This document shows positions 27,217 through 35,479 of a stretch of DNA of 64,000 bases, piece by piece. The stretch is from assembly GCF_900108065.1 (NCBI RefSeq), contig NZ_FNVQ01000006.1, positions 177,329 to 241,328 of the forward strand. Direction: 5' to 3'. The DNA comes from Marinobacterium lutimaris (GTDB lineage: Bacteria; Pseudomonadota; Gammaproteobacteria; Pseudomonadales; Balneatricaceae). The notes beneath the pieces were generated by a model, which was not told the DNA's origin, made no database searches, and saw only the letters and a list, made by a program, of their open reading frames with translations. The position numbers were made by a program, and so were the translations under genes. Numbering within the stretch: the first letter of the stretch is position 1; every line of letters begins with the position of its first letter.

Positions 27217-28847
27217 CAGTGCGCCTCCCTGGCAGCTGCTGCCACCCGCGGTTGCTGTTCGACGGCGGTTGCCTTCTGCGGGCTTGGCAGCCAGCGCTTG
27301 CGTACCTTGATGCCCATGTAGGCAAACAGGGCGCCGAGACCTAAGAAGGTCAGGTCGACACCGGCCAGGGCCCAGTCGCCCCGGGCCAGGGTGTTACCCA
27401 GGTGAATGTCGGTGGTGAGCAGGTTCAGCAGCGGCAGCAGCGCGAAGGCGGCGCTGGCGAAAAACAGCAGCTCGACCCAGGCGCGACGGGTATCGCGCAG
27501 CAGACCGTAGAGCAAGGCCTCGCCAAAGATCAGGAACAGGCAGTGAACCTCCCAGGCGCTGCGATCCGCCATATCCAGCGGCAGCAGACGGTTGGCCCAG
27601 AAGTAGCCGGCAACCCCGGCGGGCAGGCCGACGATGGTGGCCAGGTTCAGCGCTTCCACCAGGCGATGACCCAGGTTGCTGTCGCCTTGATTGCGCTTGC
27701 GCCGCTTTACGCTCCACAACACCATGCCGGTGCCGATCATGGCGCAGCCGAGCAGGCCGGAGAAGAAGTAGAGCCAGCGCAGCCAGGGGCCGGCGAAGAT
27801 CCCTTCATGCAGGGCGCGCAGGGTTTCGTTGGTGAGCATGGTGGCGTTCAGGGGGGGATCGCTCGGCAGCGGCGAGCCATCGGCGGCATCGAAGCGCAGG
27901 ATCTGGCGCTCGTAACGCACCTTGTCACCGGCCACGCGTTCGATATCCACGTGCTGGGGCTGGCCCTGCAGATGCTCGACACGGATAGAGGCGACCTGGC
28001 CTTCACCCCAGCGCTCTTCCGCGGTGCTGAGCATGGTTTCGATATTGGCGGCGGGGCGGGTGACCGCCAGGTAGACATCGCCCTCGCGCTCGGTCAGCTC
28101 ATCGAAGAAGGCACGGGCGGCGGGACGGTCGGTGCCGTAGAGAGTGGCGATGCCGGCCGGCATGTACTGGGCGGCAAAGAACACCAGGCCGCTGTAGGTG
28201 ATCATCAGAAAGAACGGCAGCGCCATGACGCCACAGAGGTTGTGCGCGTCGAGCCAGCTGCGCCGGTTCTTGTTGGGCCTGAAGGTGAAGAAGTCCTTGA
28301 AGATCTTTTTGTGGATCACCACCCCGGTGATCAGCGCCAGCAGCATCAGCAGGGTGCAGAGCCCGACCAGGCGGATCCCCACCGGGTAGGGCATGTAGCT
28401 GAGTGCGTAGTGCATGCTGTAGAGCTGCAAACCGCCGCCGGTCTGGCGCACCTCCACCGGCGGCAGCGGCGCGGCGGTTTCGGTGCTGAGGGTTTCCCGG
28501 CCGCGCAGGCCAAACGCCTGGCCGCGCTTGGGCAGGTCCTGCCAGCCCAGGGTGAAGTCGTGCCAGCCGCGCGGCGTCAGCGAGGCGTGGGGCAGGGTGA
28601 CCACCCAGTTCTGCGCCTCGGGCGCCACCTTTTGCAGCCGGTCCAGGGCGGTGTTTATCAGCTGTTCGCGGTCGCCGCTGAGGCTCTGCTGCACCGGCAG
28701 CGGGCGTTCCGGCTCCATCCAGCGGGTGATCTCGTCATCGAAATAGCCGGAGGTGCCGGTCACGAAGACGAAAAAGAGGATCCAGCCAGCGATTAGGCCG
28801 GTCCAGGTGTGTAGCCAGGCCATGCTCTGTCGAAAGCTCTCTTTCAT
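27216..28847 (-). CDS. PepSY-domain inner-membrane protein, FpvG/PiuB-like iron reductase candidate
   Basis: 543 residues from the ATG at 28847, where MKESFRQSMAWLHTWTGLIAGW begins the classic PepSY_TM start; the frame to 29006 is an artefact of the upstream repeat. There are several membrane helices with histidines at their ends (LHTWTGL, DAHNLCGVMALPF, LHEGIFAG), the likely haem or metal ligands. Periplasmic PepSY loops lie between them. Pseudomonas FpvG of this family reduces siderophore-bound Fe3+ in the periplasm. Here it follows a siderophore receptor and precedes DUF3649 and DUF3325, consistent with that job. Confidence 0.88.
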   Translation of the reverse strand: MKESFRQSMAWLHTWTGLIAGWILFFVFVTGTSGYFDDEITRWMEPERPLPVQQSLSGDREQLINTALDRLQKVAPEAQNWVVTLPHASLTPRGWHDFTLGWQDLPKRGQAFGLRGRETLSTETAAPLPPVEVRQTGGGLQLYSMHYALSYMPYPVGIRLVGLCTLLMLLALITGVVIHKKIFKDFFTFRPNKNRRSWLDAHNLCGVMALPFFLMITYSGLVFFAAQYMPAGIATLYGTDRPAARAFFDELTEREGDVYLAVTRPAANIETMLSTAEERWGEGQVASIRVEHLQGQPQHVDIERVAGDKVRYERQILRFDAADGSPLPSDPPLNATMLTNETLRALHEGIFAGPWLRWLYFFSGLLGCAMIGTGMVLWSVKRRKRNQGDSNLGHRLVEALNLATIVGLPAGVAGYFWANRLLPLDMADRSAWEVHCLFLIFGEALLYGLLRDTRRAWVELLFFASAAFALLPLLNLLTTDIHLGNTLARGDWALAGVDLTFLGLGALFAYMGIKVRKRWLPSPQKATAVEQQPRVAAAAREAH

Positions 28848-28874
28848 GATCTGAATGACCGCCCTGGTTAAGTG

Positions 28875-28910
28875 ATGAGTCTGAATATGAGTTTGAATAT
28901 GAGCCTGAAA
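28875..28910. repeat. Three 12-bp tandem repeats upstream of the PepSY gene
   Basis: Units ATGAGTCTGAAT, ATGAGTTTGAAT and ATGAGCCTGAAA are contiguous in the leader between the TonB receptor and the PepSY gene. They produce the false His-Ile-Gln-Thr repeats of the longer frame. Confidence 0.8.
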
Positions 28911-28916
28911 CAGACG

Positions 28917-28956
28917 CAGACCAGCCGCCCGTGGACAGGCCCGGGCGGCTGGTCTG
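28917..28956. terminator. Strong hairpin between the TonB receptor and PepSY genes
   Basis: A perfect 15-bp stem (CAGACCAGCCGCCCG and its complement) with a 10-base loop. The T tract (ATCTTTTTATC) is on the plus-strand side, while both flanking genes are read on the minus strand, where only a weak T-rich stretch follows. It may terminate or attenuate receptor transcripts, stabilise their 3' ends, or stop antisense transcription. Confidence 0.6.
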
Positions 28957-29099
28957 GATCTTTTTATCAGTCCTGGGGAGATCGTTGAGCGGCCATAGCC
29001 GGCCAAAGATTCCGCTGTTCTCTATCTATGACGAACGAGAGGGACAAAAGGGGAAAGCCCGGCGGCAATTTTTTATCCCCTTGTGCTTATGCGTGCCGA

Positions 29100-31541
29100 T
29101 TAGAAGTCGATCTGGGCTCCCAGCTTGATGGTGCGCGGGGTGCCCTGGGCGATATAGCCGCTGCCGGCGGAGGTGAGCCAGTAATCTTCATCGGTCAGGT
29201 TGTCGATATTCAGGCGCAGGGTCAGCGGCAGGTTACTGACCGAGCCCTCGTAACGGGCGCCCAGGTCATAGAGGGTGACCGAACCTACGTAAATGTCGTT
29301 GTTGGCATCCAGCGGTCGCTTGCCGGTGTACTGGGCACCGCCGGTGATGACGAACGGGGAGTTCTTGACGTCATATTCGCCGTAGAGACGGAACTGCTTA
29401 CGCGCCACGCCCTGCACATGCTTGCCCTTGAGGCTGGCGTCGCTGACCTTTTCATTGCGTGGGTCCAGCCACATGGCGCTGGCCGCCAGCATCCACTGGC
29501 TGCCGAGGCGCGCCTTGCCGGACAGCTCAACGCCTTCGTACAGTGCTTCGCCATCCTGGCTGTAGACGTTATTGCTGTCGGTGTAGCCCTGGCCGCGATT
29601 GAGCTGAAAAACCGCCAGGTTGGCGGACCAGCGCTCGCGATCCAGCTTCAGCCCCAGCTCGCGCTGTTCGCTGATCATCGGCTCGAACACCTCGCCGGCG
29701 TTGGCGGCGGTGTTCGGTGCGGTATTGCCCTGCACAAAGGCTTCCACGTAGCTGGCGTAGAGCGACAGCCCATCGATGGGGCGGTATACCGCGGCCAGGG
29801 TCGGGGTGGTGGCGCTTTCATCGTAGTCGCCGTATTCATCCTCCAGCTGGCCGTGGCGCAGGCCCAGAATCAGGTCCAGGTTCTCGCCCAGGTGGGCCAC
29901 ATCGGAGGCGAAGAGTTCGCGGCGTTTCACCCGCGAGTACTCGGTGGCATCCGCATCGGAGCGGTGCACGGCGCTGCCGATCTCGTCGAACATGGTCGGG
30001 TTGGCGAGGTTGCCGGGGCCGTACATGCCGTCGCTGCCGATGCCGCGGCTGTTGGAGGAGACGGTCTCCAGCAGAGAGGTGCCAAGGGTGACCTCATGGT
30101 CGATAAAGCCGGTCTGCAGCTTACCCGCCAGCTTGATCTGTGCCTGGTCGCTCTCGAACTTGTTGACGTAGTTGTAGACGTAGGCGGAGTAGTCGCCATC
30201 GGCATTGGTAAACAGGTAGGGCGAGTAGAGCAGGCGGTAGTTGTTGGAGTAGCGGTAGGCCAGGTCCAGATCCCAGTCGTCGTTGATCTGCCAGTTAACG
30301 CGGGTGCCGACGATCTCGTGGCGCGAGCCATAGTAGGACCAGTCCGGGAACAGCGCCTTGCTGCCATCGATCGGCTTGAGCGGCTCGGCGATGGTGAAGT
30401 CGCCGATCATGCCGCTGGCGTTGGGAACGATGCCGCCTGCGGCGGCGGTGCGCTCGCTGTGCGCGGTGAGGGCGTCGAACTCCCAGGTGACCGCCGGCGT
30501 AATGCGCCAGTCCAGCGCGATAGAGGCGGAGGAGCGCTCGGCGCTGCCGTTATCCAGGTAGCTGTCGCCATCTTCACCCACCAGGTTGATGCGGTAGCCG
30601 AAGCGGTCGTCGCTGCCAAAGCGTCCGCCCAGATCGGTATGTACCAGCAACAGACCTGTATCCATCAGCTGGGTGCTGACGCTGCGCACCGGCTCGTCGG
30701 TGGGGCGTTTGAGGCGGTAGCTGATGATGCCGCCGGGTTCACCGAAACCATACAGGAAGCCGCTGGCGCCCTTGAGGATCTCGACCTGCTCCATGTGCTC
30801 CAGCGGCAGATCCTTGGCGCGACTGCGCAGGTTGAGGCCATCGAGCTTCTGCCCGGTATCGAAGTCCGGCGCTATGCCGCGGATCATAAAGGCGTTGTTC
30901 TCGGCGCCCAGGTCACCGGCGGAGAGGCCCACGGAGGCGTCCGTCTTGGTGATATCGGCCAGGGAGCGTGCCTGCAGGTTGTCCATCTGCTCACGGGAGT
31001 AGACCTCGATACTGTACGGGGTGTTCTGCAGGCTGAGGTTGCCCAGGCTGCCGATGGAAGCGGCTTCGACGCGGTAGGCGTTGGCGGCGGAGCCGGCCAG
31101 GGCGTCGGTATCGACAAACAGGGTTGGCAGGGTGGTTGCGGCGCTGTTGGCGCTCTGGCGGATCAGCGTCACCGTGCGATCGTCACTGAAGCGGTAGCTG
31201 ATGCCGGTGCCCTGCAGCAGCAGGCTGAGGCCTTCGCGCACCGAGTAGCTGCCGTTCAGGCCGCTGCTGTTCAGGTTGGCAGTGAGTTCGCCATTACCGG
31301 TCAGGTACAGCCCCGCCTGCTCCGAGAAGCGGTTAAGAGCGCTGGATAACTTACCGGCCGGTACGTTGAAGGCGATCTGTTCGATGGCGGCTTGAGCGGT
31401 CAGCGGCATGACCACCGAGCTGGTGGCGGCAAGGGCGATCCCTTTTATGGCCAGGTGCATCGCCAGCACAAGCGGGGCTTTGCGTGGACGGATTTTGTTC
31501 GAGCGGATAGCACCGGCGTTGGTATGAAATGATTGCAGCAT
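29100..31541 (-). CDS. TonB-dependent siderophore receptor with STN domain (FpvA/FoxA type)
   Basis: 813 residues. A long-n-region signal peptide ends near TAQA (51). An STN domain (about 57-110, FNVPAGKLSSALNRFSEQAG) follows. The plug shows NTPYSIEVYSREQMDN and HMEQVEILKGASGFLYGFGEPGG split over its usual sites. The barrel ends RTIKLGAQIDF with a terminal Phe. The pattern is that of hydroxamate/mixed ferri-siderophore receptors with transcriptional signalling. The FecI/FecR pair lies directly upstream on the same strand and the FpvG-like operon downstream. The ligand is unknown. Confidence 0.92.
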   Translation of the reverse strand: MLQSFHTNAGAIRSNKIRPRKAPLVLAMHLAIKGIALAATSSVVMPLTAQAAIEQIAFNVPAGKLSSALNRFSEQAGLYLTGNGELTANLNSSGLNGSYSVREGLSLLLQGTGISYRFSDDRTVTLIRQSANSAATTLPTLFVDTDALAGSAANAYRVEAASIGSLGNLSLQNTPYSIEVYSREQMDNLQARSLADITKTDASVGLSAGDLGAENNAFMIRGIAPDFDTGQKLDGLNLRSRAKDLPLEHMEQVEILKGASGFLYGFGEPGGIISYRLKRPTDEPVRSVSTQLMDTGLLLVHTDLGGRFGSDDRFGYRINLVGEDGDSYLDNGSAERSSASIALDWRITPAVTWEFDALTAHSERTAAAGGIVPNASGMIGDFTIAEPLKPIDGSKALFPDWSYYGSRHEIVGTRVNWQINDDWDLDLAYRYSNNYRLLYSPYLFTNADGDYSAYVYNYVNKFESDQAQIKLAGKLQTGFIDHEVTLGTSLLETVSSNSRGIGSDGMYGPGNLANPTMFDEIGSAVHRSDADATEYSRVKRRELFASDVAHLGENLDLILGLRHGQLEDEYGDYDESATTPTLAAVYRPIDGLSLYASYVEAFVQGNTAPNTAANAGEVFEPMISEQRELGLKLDRERWSANLAVFQLNRGQGYTDSNNVYSQDGEALYEGVELSGKARLGSQWMLAASAMWLDPRNEKVSDASLKGKHVQGVARKQFRLYGEYDVKNSPFVITGGAQYTGKRPLDANNDIYVGSVTLYDLGARYEGSVSNLPLTLRLNIDNLTDEDYWLTSAGSGYIAQGTPRTIKLGAQIDF

Positions 31542-31648
31542 GACTACTCCTGAGCTGTCACCGTTAGGTTTCTGGCAGATTTTGAAATCTGCTTTACAGC
31601 CTTAAACGGACAGCCGCCGGAAAGGGGAAGGCGTTCGGTAAAAAATCG

Positions 31649-32656
31649 TCAGTGAGTGTTTGCTTCGAGCCTAACCCACCAGGGCATGCGTCTGTTGATG
31701 CGCAGCGGCAGGCTGTCCGCCAGCATGGCCAGGGCGTGATCCGGGTTGTCCGCCGGGAAGGAGCCGACCACGCGCAGATCGGCGATGGCTGGATCCAGGC
31801 CCAAGTGGCCGTGACGATAGCGGCGCAGCTCCTCCACCAGCCGTGACAGCGGTATGTTGTCCGCCAGGATCAGGCCCGAGGCCCAGGCACGGTGAGCGGG
31901 GTTGGCTGCCTCGGGAGGGTCGATCTGCTGCGCTGAAAAGCGAGTCTGCTGGCCGGCATCGATGCGCTGCCGCTCGCCTTGCTCGGTAGTGATCTCAACC
32001 GCGCCTTCAAACACCGCCACATAGGTTTCATCCTCATTGCGGCGCACGCTGAAGCGGGTGCCCAGCGCCCGCAACTGGCCCTGCTCGGTGGTGATCAGGA
32101 AAGGACGGTTCAGGGTGTCGTGGTAGCCGGTCTGTACCTGGAGTTCGCCGCGCTGCAGATGGATCCTGCGAACCTCGGCCTGATAGTCGATCTTCAGAGC
32201 GCTGTCGGTATTGATCCAGAGAGTGCCGCCGTCGGTTAGCGCGAGTTTGCGGATCTCGCCGATGCCGCTGCTTTCATCGCTGTTGATCCGGGCGTAAAGC
32301 CGCTCGCTGTAGTCGGAGAGCGGCGAGTAGCGCCAGGCCAGCAGGGCGCCAAAAACCGCCAGCCCGGAGCCCAGTACCCGACGCCGGCTGCTGCTCTTGG
32401 AGCGAGAGGCACCGAGAATGCGGCGGGATTCTTCACTGCTGGTCTGCTCGGCAACCTGATGGAAGCGCTTACTAACCTGCTCTACATACTGCCATGCGAT
32501 GCGGTGCTGAGGGCTGCTATCGAACCATTGCTGCCAGGCCTGACGATCGCCGTTGCTGCACTGGTCATCACTGAGCAGCGCGAACCACTCGGCCGCCTCC
32601 TCCAGGGTTTGATGATCGGGCTTGGCGGTGCTGGGCGAGGGGGAATGTGCCGGCAT
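31649..32656 (-). CDS. FecR-family anti-sigma factor, second iron module
   Basis: 335 residues. DUF4880 region at the N-terminus (LEEAAEWFALLSDDQCSNGD, then RIAWQYVEQVSKRF), a membrane segment (RRRVLGSGLAVFGALLAW), the periplasmic FecR domain (GEIRKLALTDGGTLWINTDS; RALGTRFSVRRNEDETYVAV) and the C-terminal receptor-contact part (LVEELRRYRHGHLGLDP). It shares one base with the upstream sigma gene and lies 107 bases before the receptor gene, completing a FecI-FecR-receptor cassette. Confidence 0.93.
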   Translation of the reverse strand: MPAHSPSPSTAKPDHQTLEEAAEWFALLSDDQCSNGDRQAWQQWFDSSPQHRIAWQYVEQVSKRFHQVAEQTSSEESRRILGASRSKSSSRRRVLGSGLAVFGALLAWRYSPLSDYSERLYARINSDESSGIGEIRKLALTDGGTLWINTDSALKIDYQAEVRRIHLQRGELQVQTGYHDTLNRPFLITTEQGQLRALGTRFSVRRNEDETYVAVFEGAVEITTEQGERQRIDAGQQTRFSAQQIDPPEAANPAHRAWASGLILADNIPLSRLVEELRRYRHGHLGLDPAIADLRVVGSFPADNPDHALAMLADSLPLRINRRMPWWVRLEANTH

Positions 32657-33189
32657 CAGCAGAGCGCCGCATCGTTAAAGTTGGCTTCGATCAGTACGCA
32701 TTCGAGCATGGCACGCGCCATGTAGGATTTGACGCTGCGTTCGGATACGCCCAGATGCATGGCGATCTGGCGGTAGGTCAGCCCCTCAAGTTGGGACATC
32801 AGGAACGCCTGGCCCACCCGCTCCGGCAGGCGCTGCAGCATTGCATCGATCTCACAGAAGGTTTCCACGATCACCGCGTGCTCTTCCGGCGAGATATCGG
32901 TGGCTTCCGGGCGTGCGGACAGCACATCGAGCCAGGCCTGTTCCACCGCCTGACGACGCCACATGTCGGTACAGAGATTTTCCGCCACCACCTTGAGATA
33001 GCTGCGCGCCTGCCCCGGCGTCTGCAGATCCCGGGGTTTGCGCAGCAGGCGGATAAAGGTGTCGTGGGCCAGATCCGCCGCCAGCTCGCTACAGCTGACG
33101 CGGCGGCTTAGCCAGGCGTGCAGCCAGCCGTGGTGGCTGCGATAGATCTGCTCCTGAGCGCTTCTCTGTTCGGTGGTGAGTGTTGTCAT
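32656..33189 (-). CDS. ECF sigma factor, FecI family, second iron module
   Basis: 177 residues from the ATG at 33189; the frame to 33291 crosses the Fur boxes and is rejected. Region 2 (YRSHHGWLHAWLSRRVSCSE; ADLAHDTFIRLL) and region 4 (TYRQIAMHLGVSERSVKSYM) are intact. It should drive the receptor at 29100-31541 and perhaps the PepSY operon after a siderophore signal. The Fur-controlled promoter region upstream is shared with the divergent binding-protein operon. Confidence 0.93.
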   Translation of the reverse strand: MTTLTTEQRSAQEQIYRSHHGWLHAWLSRRVSCSELAADLAHDTFIRLLRKPRDLQTPGQARSYLKVVAENLCTDMWRRQAVEQAWLDVLSARPEATDISPEEHAVIVETFCEIDAMLQRLPERVGQAFLMSQLEGLTYRQIAMHLGVSERSVKSYMARAMLECVLIEANFNDAALC

Positions 33190-33239
33190 GATCGGTCTGG
33201 TCGCCTGGGGCGAGTTATTATTGTTTAAAGATACGAAAT

Positions 33240-33264
33240 GATAACCATTATCATAATCGTTATC
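33240..33264. promoter_or_regulatory. Overlapping Fur boxes in the divergent FecI / iron-ABC promoter
   Basis: A run of GATAAC-CATTATC-ATAATCG-TTATC hexamers gives at least two overlapping 19-base Fur sites within 25 bases. It lies 51 bases from the sigma start (33189) and about 210 bases before the FpvJ-like gene, so it can repress both directions when iron is plentiful. It is the best Fur site in the window. Confidence 0.85.
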
Positions 33265-33471
33265 AAATGATTGCGCTTTACGTAACACCATGATTCTTGA
33301 AGAATTTTTTGATCGGCCGAAATTTTCTTCGGATCGTATTTCCCTTTTTGCCTGCTTCGTTCGTCTTTAGAGGTAACAGCCTGTTGCGGAGTCTGCGGAT
33401 ATGTTCCGTCGATAACGGCCAGGGATTGCACACAGATCAACCGGCGAGATCCGGTGAAGCGAGGAGGCGTA

Positions 33472-33873
33472 ATGCAGCTGACAGTTCAGGGACCGGGGAA
33501 CCGGAGGGCGCAGAAAAACGGAATGGGTAGACGGGGGCTGTCCCGGATTTACCAGCTGGGGCTTCTCAAACTGGCTGTCGGAAGTATCGCGCTGCTGGCG
33601 GCGTCCCAGGCCAGTGCGCATTACCCGTTTTGCAGCTGTGAGCTTAACGAGGGCGAAATTCACTGTACCGGCGGTTTTTCCGATGGCAGCAGCGCCAGCG
33701 GTGTGACCGTGGATATGATCTCCTACGACGAGGAGATTCTGGCCAACGCGGAGTTCGACGGCGATTCTCGCATCCGCTTTGAACGCCCGGATGGGGAATT
33801 TTATATCCTGCTCGATGCGGGCCCCGGGCATGTGGTTGAGGTGGACTGGCACGACGTTGAAGGCCTGATGTAA
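33472..33873 (+). CDS. Small exported protein, FpvJ-like, mature N-terminal His and CxC motif
   Basis: 133 residues from the ATG at 33472, chosen for its strong GAGGAGG site. A signal peptide with an unusually long n-region ends SQASA before His50. The mature protein of about 84 residues begins HYPFCSCELNEGEIHCTGGF, with three Cys (54, 56, 65) and an N-terminal His, followed by a beta-rich domain. By position (first gene before an FpvK-like protein and a ZnuA-like ABC set) it corresponds to FpvJ of Pseudomonas, a periplasmic partner of the FpvC binding protein. Homology is inferred from gene order, not from a recognised domain. Confidence 0.7.
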   Translation: MQLTVQGPGNRRAQKNGMGRRGLSRIYQLGLLKLAVGSIALLAASQASAHYPFCSCELNEGEIHCTGGFSDGSSASGVTVDMISYDEEILANAEFDGDSRIRFERPDGEFYILLDAGPGHVVEVDWHDVEGLM

Positions 33874-34508
33874 TGGCCTCGGTTGTTGTCCGCCCTGCCG
33901 GAGCCCGGCAGGAGACCGCCTGGCTGCTGTTGCTCTGTGCGCTGATTCTGCTGGTATCTGCGGCGATCGTCGCCTGGCGGGTGGTGCCGGATGAGAGTCG
34001 CCAGATCGAAATCTGGCAGCTCGATGCCCGCGTCGATCTCAACGCGGCGGAGCAGGGCGTGAATGCCGACCTTCAGGCCGCGGCCGATGAGATTCTCTGG
34101 GCGCTGGAAGAGGGCAGTACGCCGACGCCGGAGCAGCTGGCTGCCGACTGGATTCCGCCGTTTATCGAGGATGTGGCCAGTGCCGAGCGCGGCGGTCACC
34201 ATTGGCAGTTGCACAGCCTTGGCGATGAGTTGGCCTATATCGGTTTGAGCGAACAGACCGCTACCGCCGGTCACTTTCTGCTGCGTGTTGAGGCACCCGA
34301 CGCTGGGCACAGCCATGAAGGTGAGGCGCCGACGAGCGTCTGGATCAAGCGTGATGGATCGGCTGCCGCGTCAGAGCGGCTGGCACTGAACAATATGGAA
34401 CTGAGCAATCTAGAGCTGAGCAATAACGCGTTGATCGCCGCGGGTTGGCAGCAGGTGGTCAGCCACTTCGACGCCAGCGTGACCCGTGGCACGGGAGGTG
34501 GCTCATGA
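33873..34508 (+). CDS. Single-pass membrane protein, FpvK-like (DUF6162-type)
   Basis: 211 residues. One membrane helix (TAWLLLLCALILLVSAAIVAW, about 20-40) anchors a periplasmic domain with GGHHWQLHSLGD and a His-containing VEAPDAGHSHEGEAP segment. The start overlaps the previous stop by one base and the stop overlaps the next start by four. It sits in the place of FpvK in the fpvJK-CDEF order. A C-terminal direct repeat encodes MELSN/LELSN. No enzyme motif is seen; a docking role at the permease is inferred. Confidence 0.7.
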   Translation: MASVVVRPAGARQETAWLLLLCALILLVSAAIVAWRVVPDESRQIEIWQLDARVDLNAAEQGVNADLQAAADEILWALEEGSTPTPEQLAADWIPPFIEDVASAERGGHHWQLHSLGDELAYIGLSEQTATAGHFLLRVEAPDAGHSHEGEAPTSVWIKRDGSAAASERLALNNMELSNLELSNNALIAAGWQQVVSHFDASVTRGTGGGS

Positions 34509-35479
34509 AGGCGCTTGTTTCTAAACCTCTCCGTTTTAACCCCCTCCGTTTTAAACCCCTGCGCTGCGCTCTGGCGGCGCTGCTCAGCTGCTTTAGTCTG
34601 GCTCTTTCCGTGAGCAGCGCCCAGGCCGATCCCCTGCGTATTGGTGTCACCCTGCACCCCTACTACAGCTATGTAGCGAATATCGTCGGCGATAAAGCCG
34701 AGGTTGTGCCGCTGATTCCTCAGGGTTTTAACCCCCATGCCTATGAACCCCGCGCCGAAGAGATCAAGCGGGTCGGCAGTCTGGATGTGGTGGTGCTTAA
34801 CGGCATCGGCCATGACGATTTCGCCGAGCGGATGATCGCGGCATCGGAGAACCCCTCGCTGCCGGTGATCGAAGCGAACCGCAATGTGCCGCTACTACCG
34901 GCGGTGGGCAGCATGTCCCAGGGACGCAACGGCAGCGGCAAGGTGGTCAATGCGCACACCTTTCTGGCGGTGACCGGCGCGATCCGCCAGATCCAGACCA
35001 TCGCTCGCGAGCTGGGTCAGCTCGACCCGGACAATGCCGACAGCTATCGCCGCAACGCCCGCGAATACTCGCGCAAGCTGCGCCGGATCCGTGCCGAGGC
35101 GCTGTCCCAGCTGGCCAGCATTGAAAACGTGGAGCTGCGCGTGGCCACTATCCACGGCGCCTATGACTACCTGCTGCGCGAATTCGGTCTGGAAGTGACC
35201 GCCGTGGTGGAACCCGCCCACGGCATAGAGCCAAGCCCTGCGCAGCTGGCGCGCACTATCGATGATATCCGTCGTCTCGATGTGCAGGTGATCTTCTCCG
35301 AGCTGCATTTCCCCTCCACCTATGTCGATACTATTCGTCGCGAGACCGGCGTGCGGCTCTATCCGCTCTCTCACGTGATCTCCGGTGATTACCGCGCCGA
35401 GAAGTTCGAGCAGGAGATGGCGGAAAACTTCGCCACCGTGGTGCGGGCGATCCTGGATACGCGGGAGGCCGGGCAATGA
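34505..35479 (+). CDS. Metal ABC transporter substrate-binding protein (ZnuA/TroA family, FpvC-like)
   Basis: 324 residues from the ATG at 34505 with GGGAGG upstream. The signal-peptide n-region contains a tandem PLRFN-PLRFK-PLR repeat; cleavage is likely near AQA (41). Cluster A-I binding-protein ligands are visible: His78 in GFNPHAYEP, His151 in VNAHTF and His217 in TIHGAYDY. The His-rich loop of true zinc ZnuA proteins is missing. In the Pseudomonas fpv system the related FpvC binds iron released from pyoverdine. Placement between FpvJK-like and ABC genes supports an iron role over zinc. Confidence 0.85.
   Translation: MKALVSKPLRFNPLRFKPLRCALAALLSCFSLALSVSSAQADPLRIGVTLHPYYSYVANIVGDKAEVVPLIPQGFNPHAYEPRAEEIKRVGSLDVVVLNGIGHDDFAERMIAASENPSLPVIEANRNVPLLPAVGSMSQGRNGSGKVVNAHTFLAVTGAIRQIQTIARELGQLDPDNADSYRRNAREYSRKLRRIRAEALSQLASIENVELRVATIHGAYDYLLREFGLEVTAVVEPAHGIEPSPAQLARTIDDIRRLDVQVIFSELHFPSTYVDTIRRETGVRLYPLSHVISGDYRAEKFEQEMAENFATVVRAILDTREAGQ

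Noticed and set aside
27402..28796. 464-codon plus-strand frame opposite the PepSY gene
   Set aside because: Antisense shadow. The PepSY helices and motifs are on the minus strand, and the frame's peptide is low-complexity Gln/Gly/Ala.
28848..29006. N-terminal extension of the PepSY protein
   Set aside because: It is encoded by the 12-bp repeats and the hairpin region. The conserved PepSY start is at 28847.
29028..31349. 773-codon open frame on the plus strand opposite the siderophore receptor
   Set aside because: It is an antisense shadow of the receptor gene caused by GC-rich codon bias. The translation is Gly/Val/Gln-rich with no domain, and the receptor on the other strand is unmistakable.
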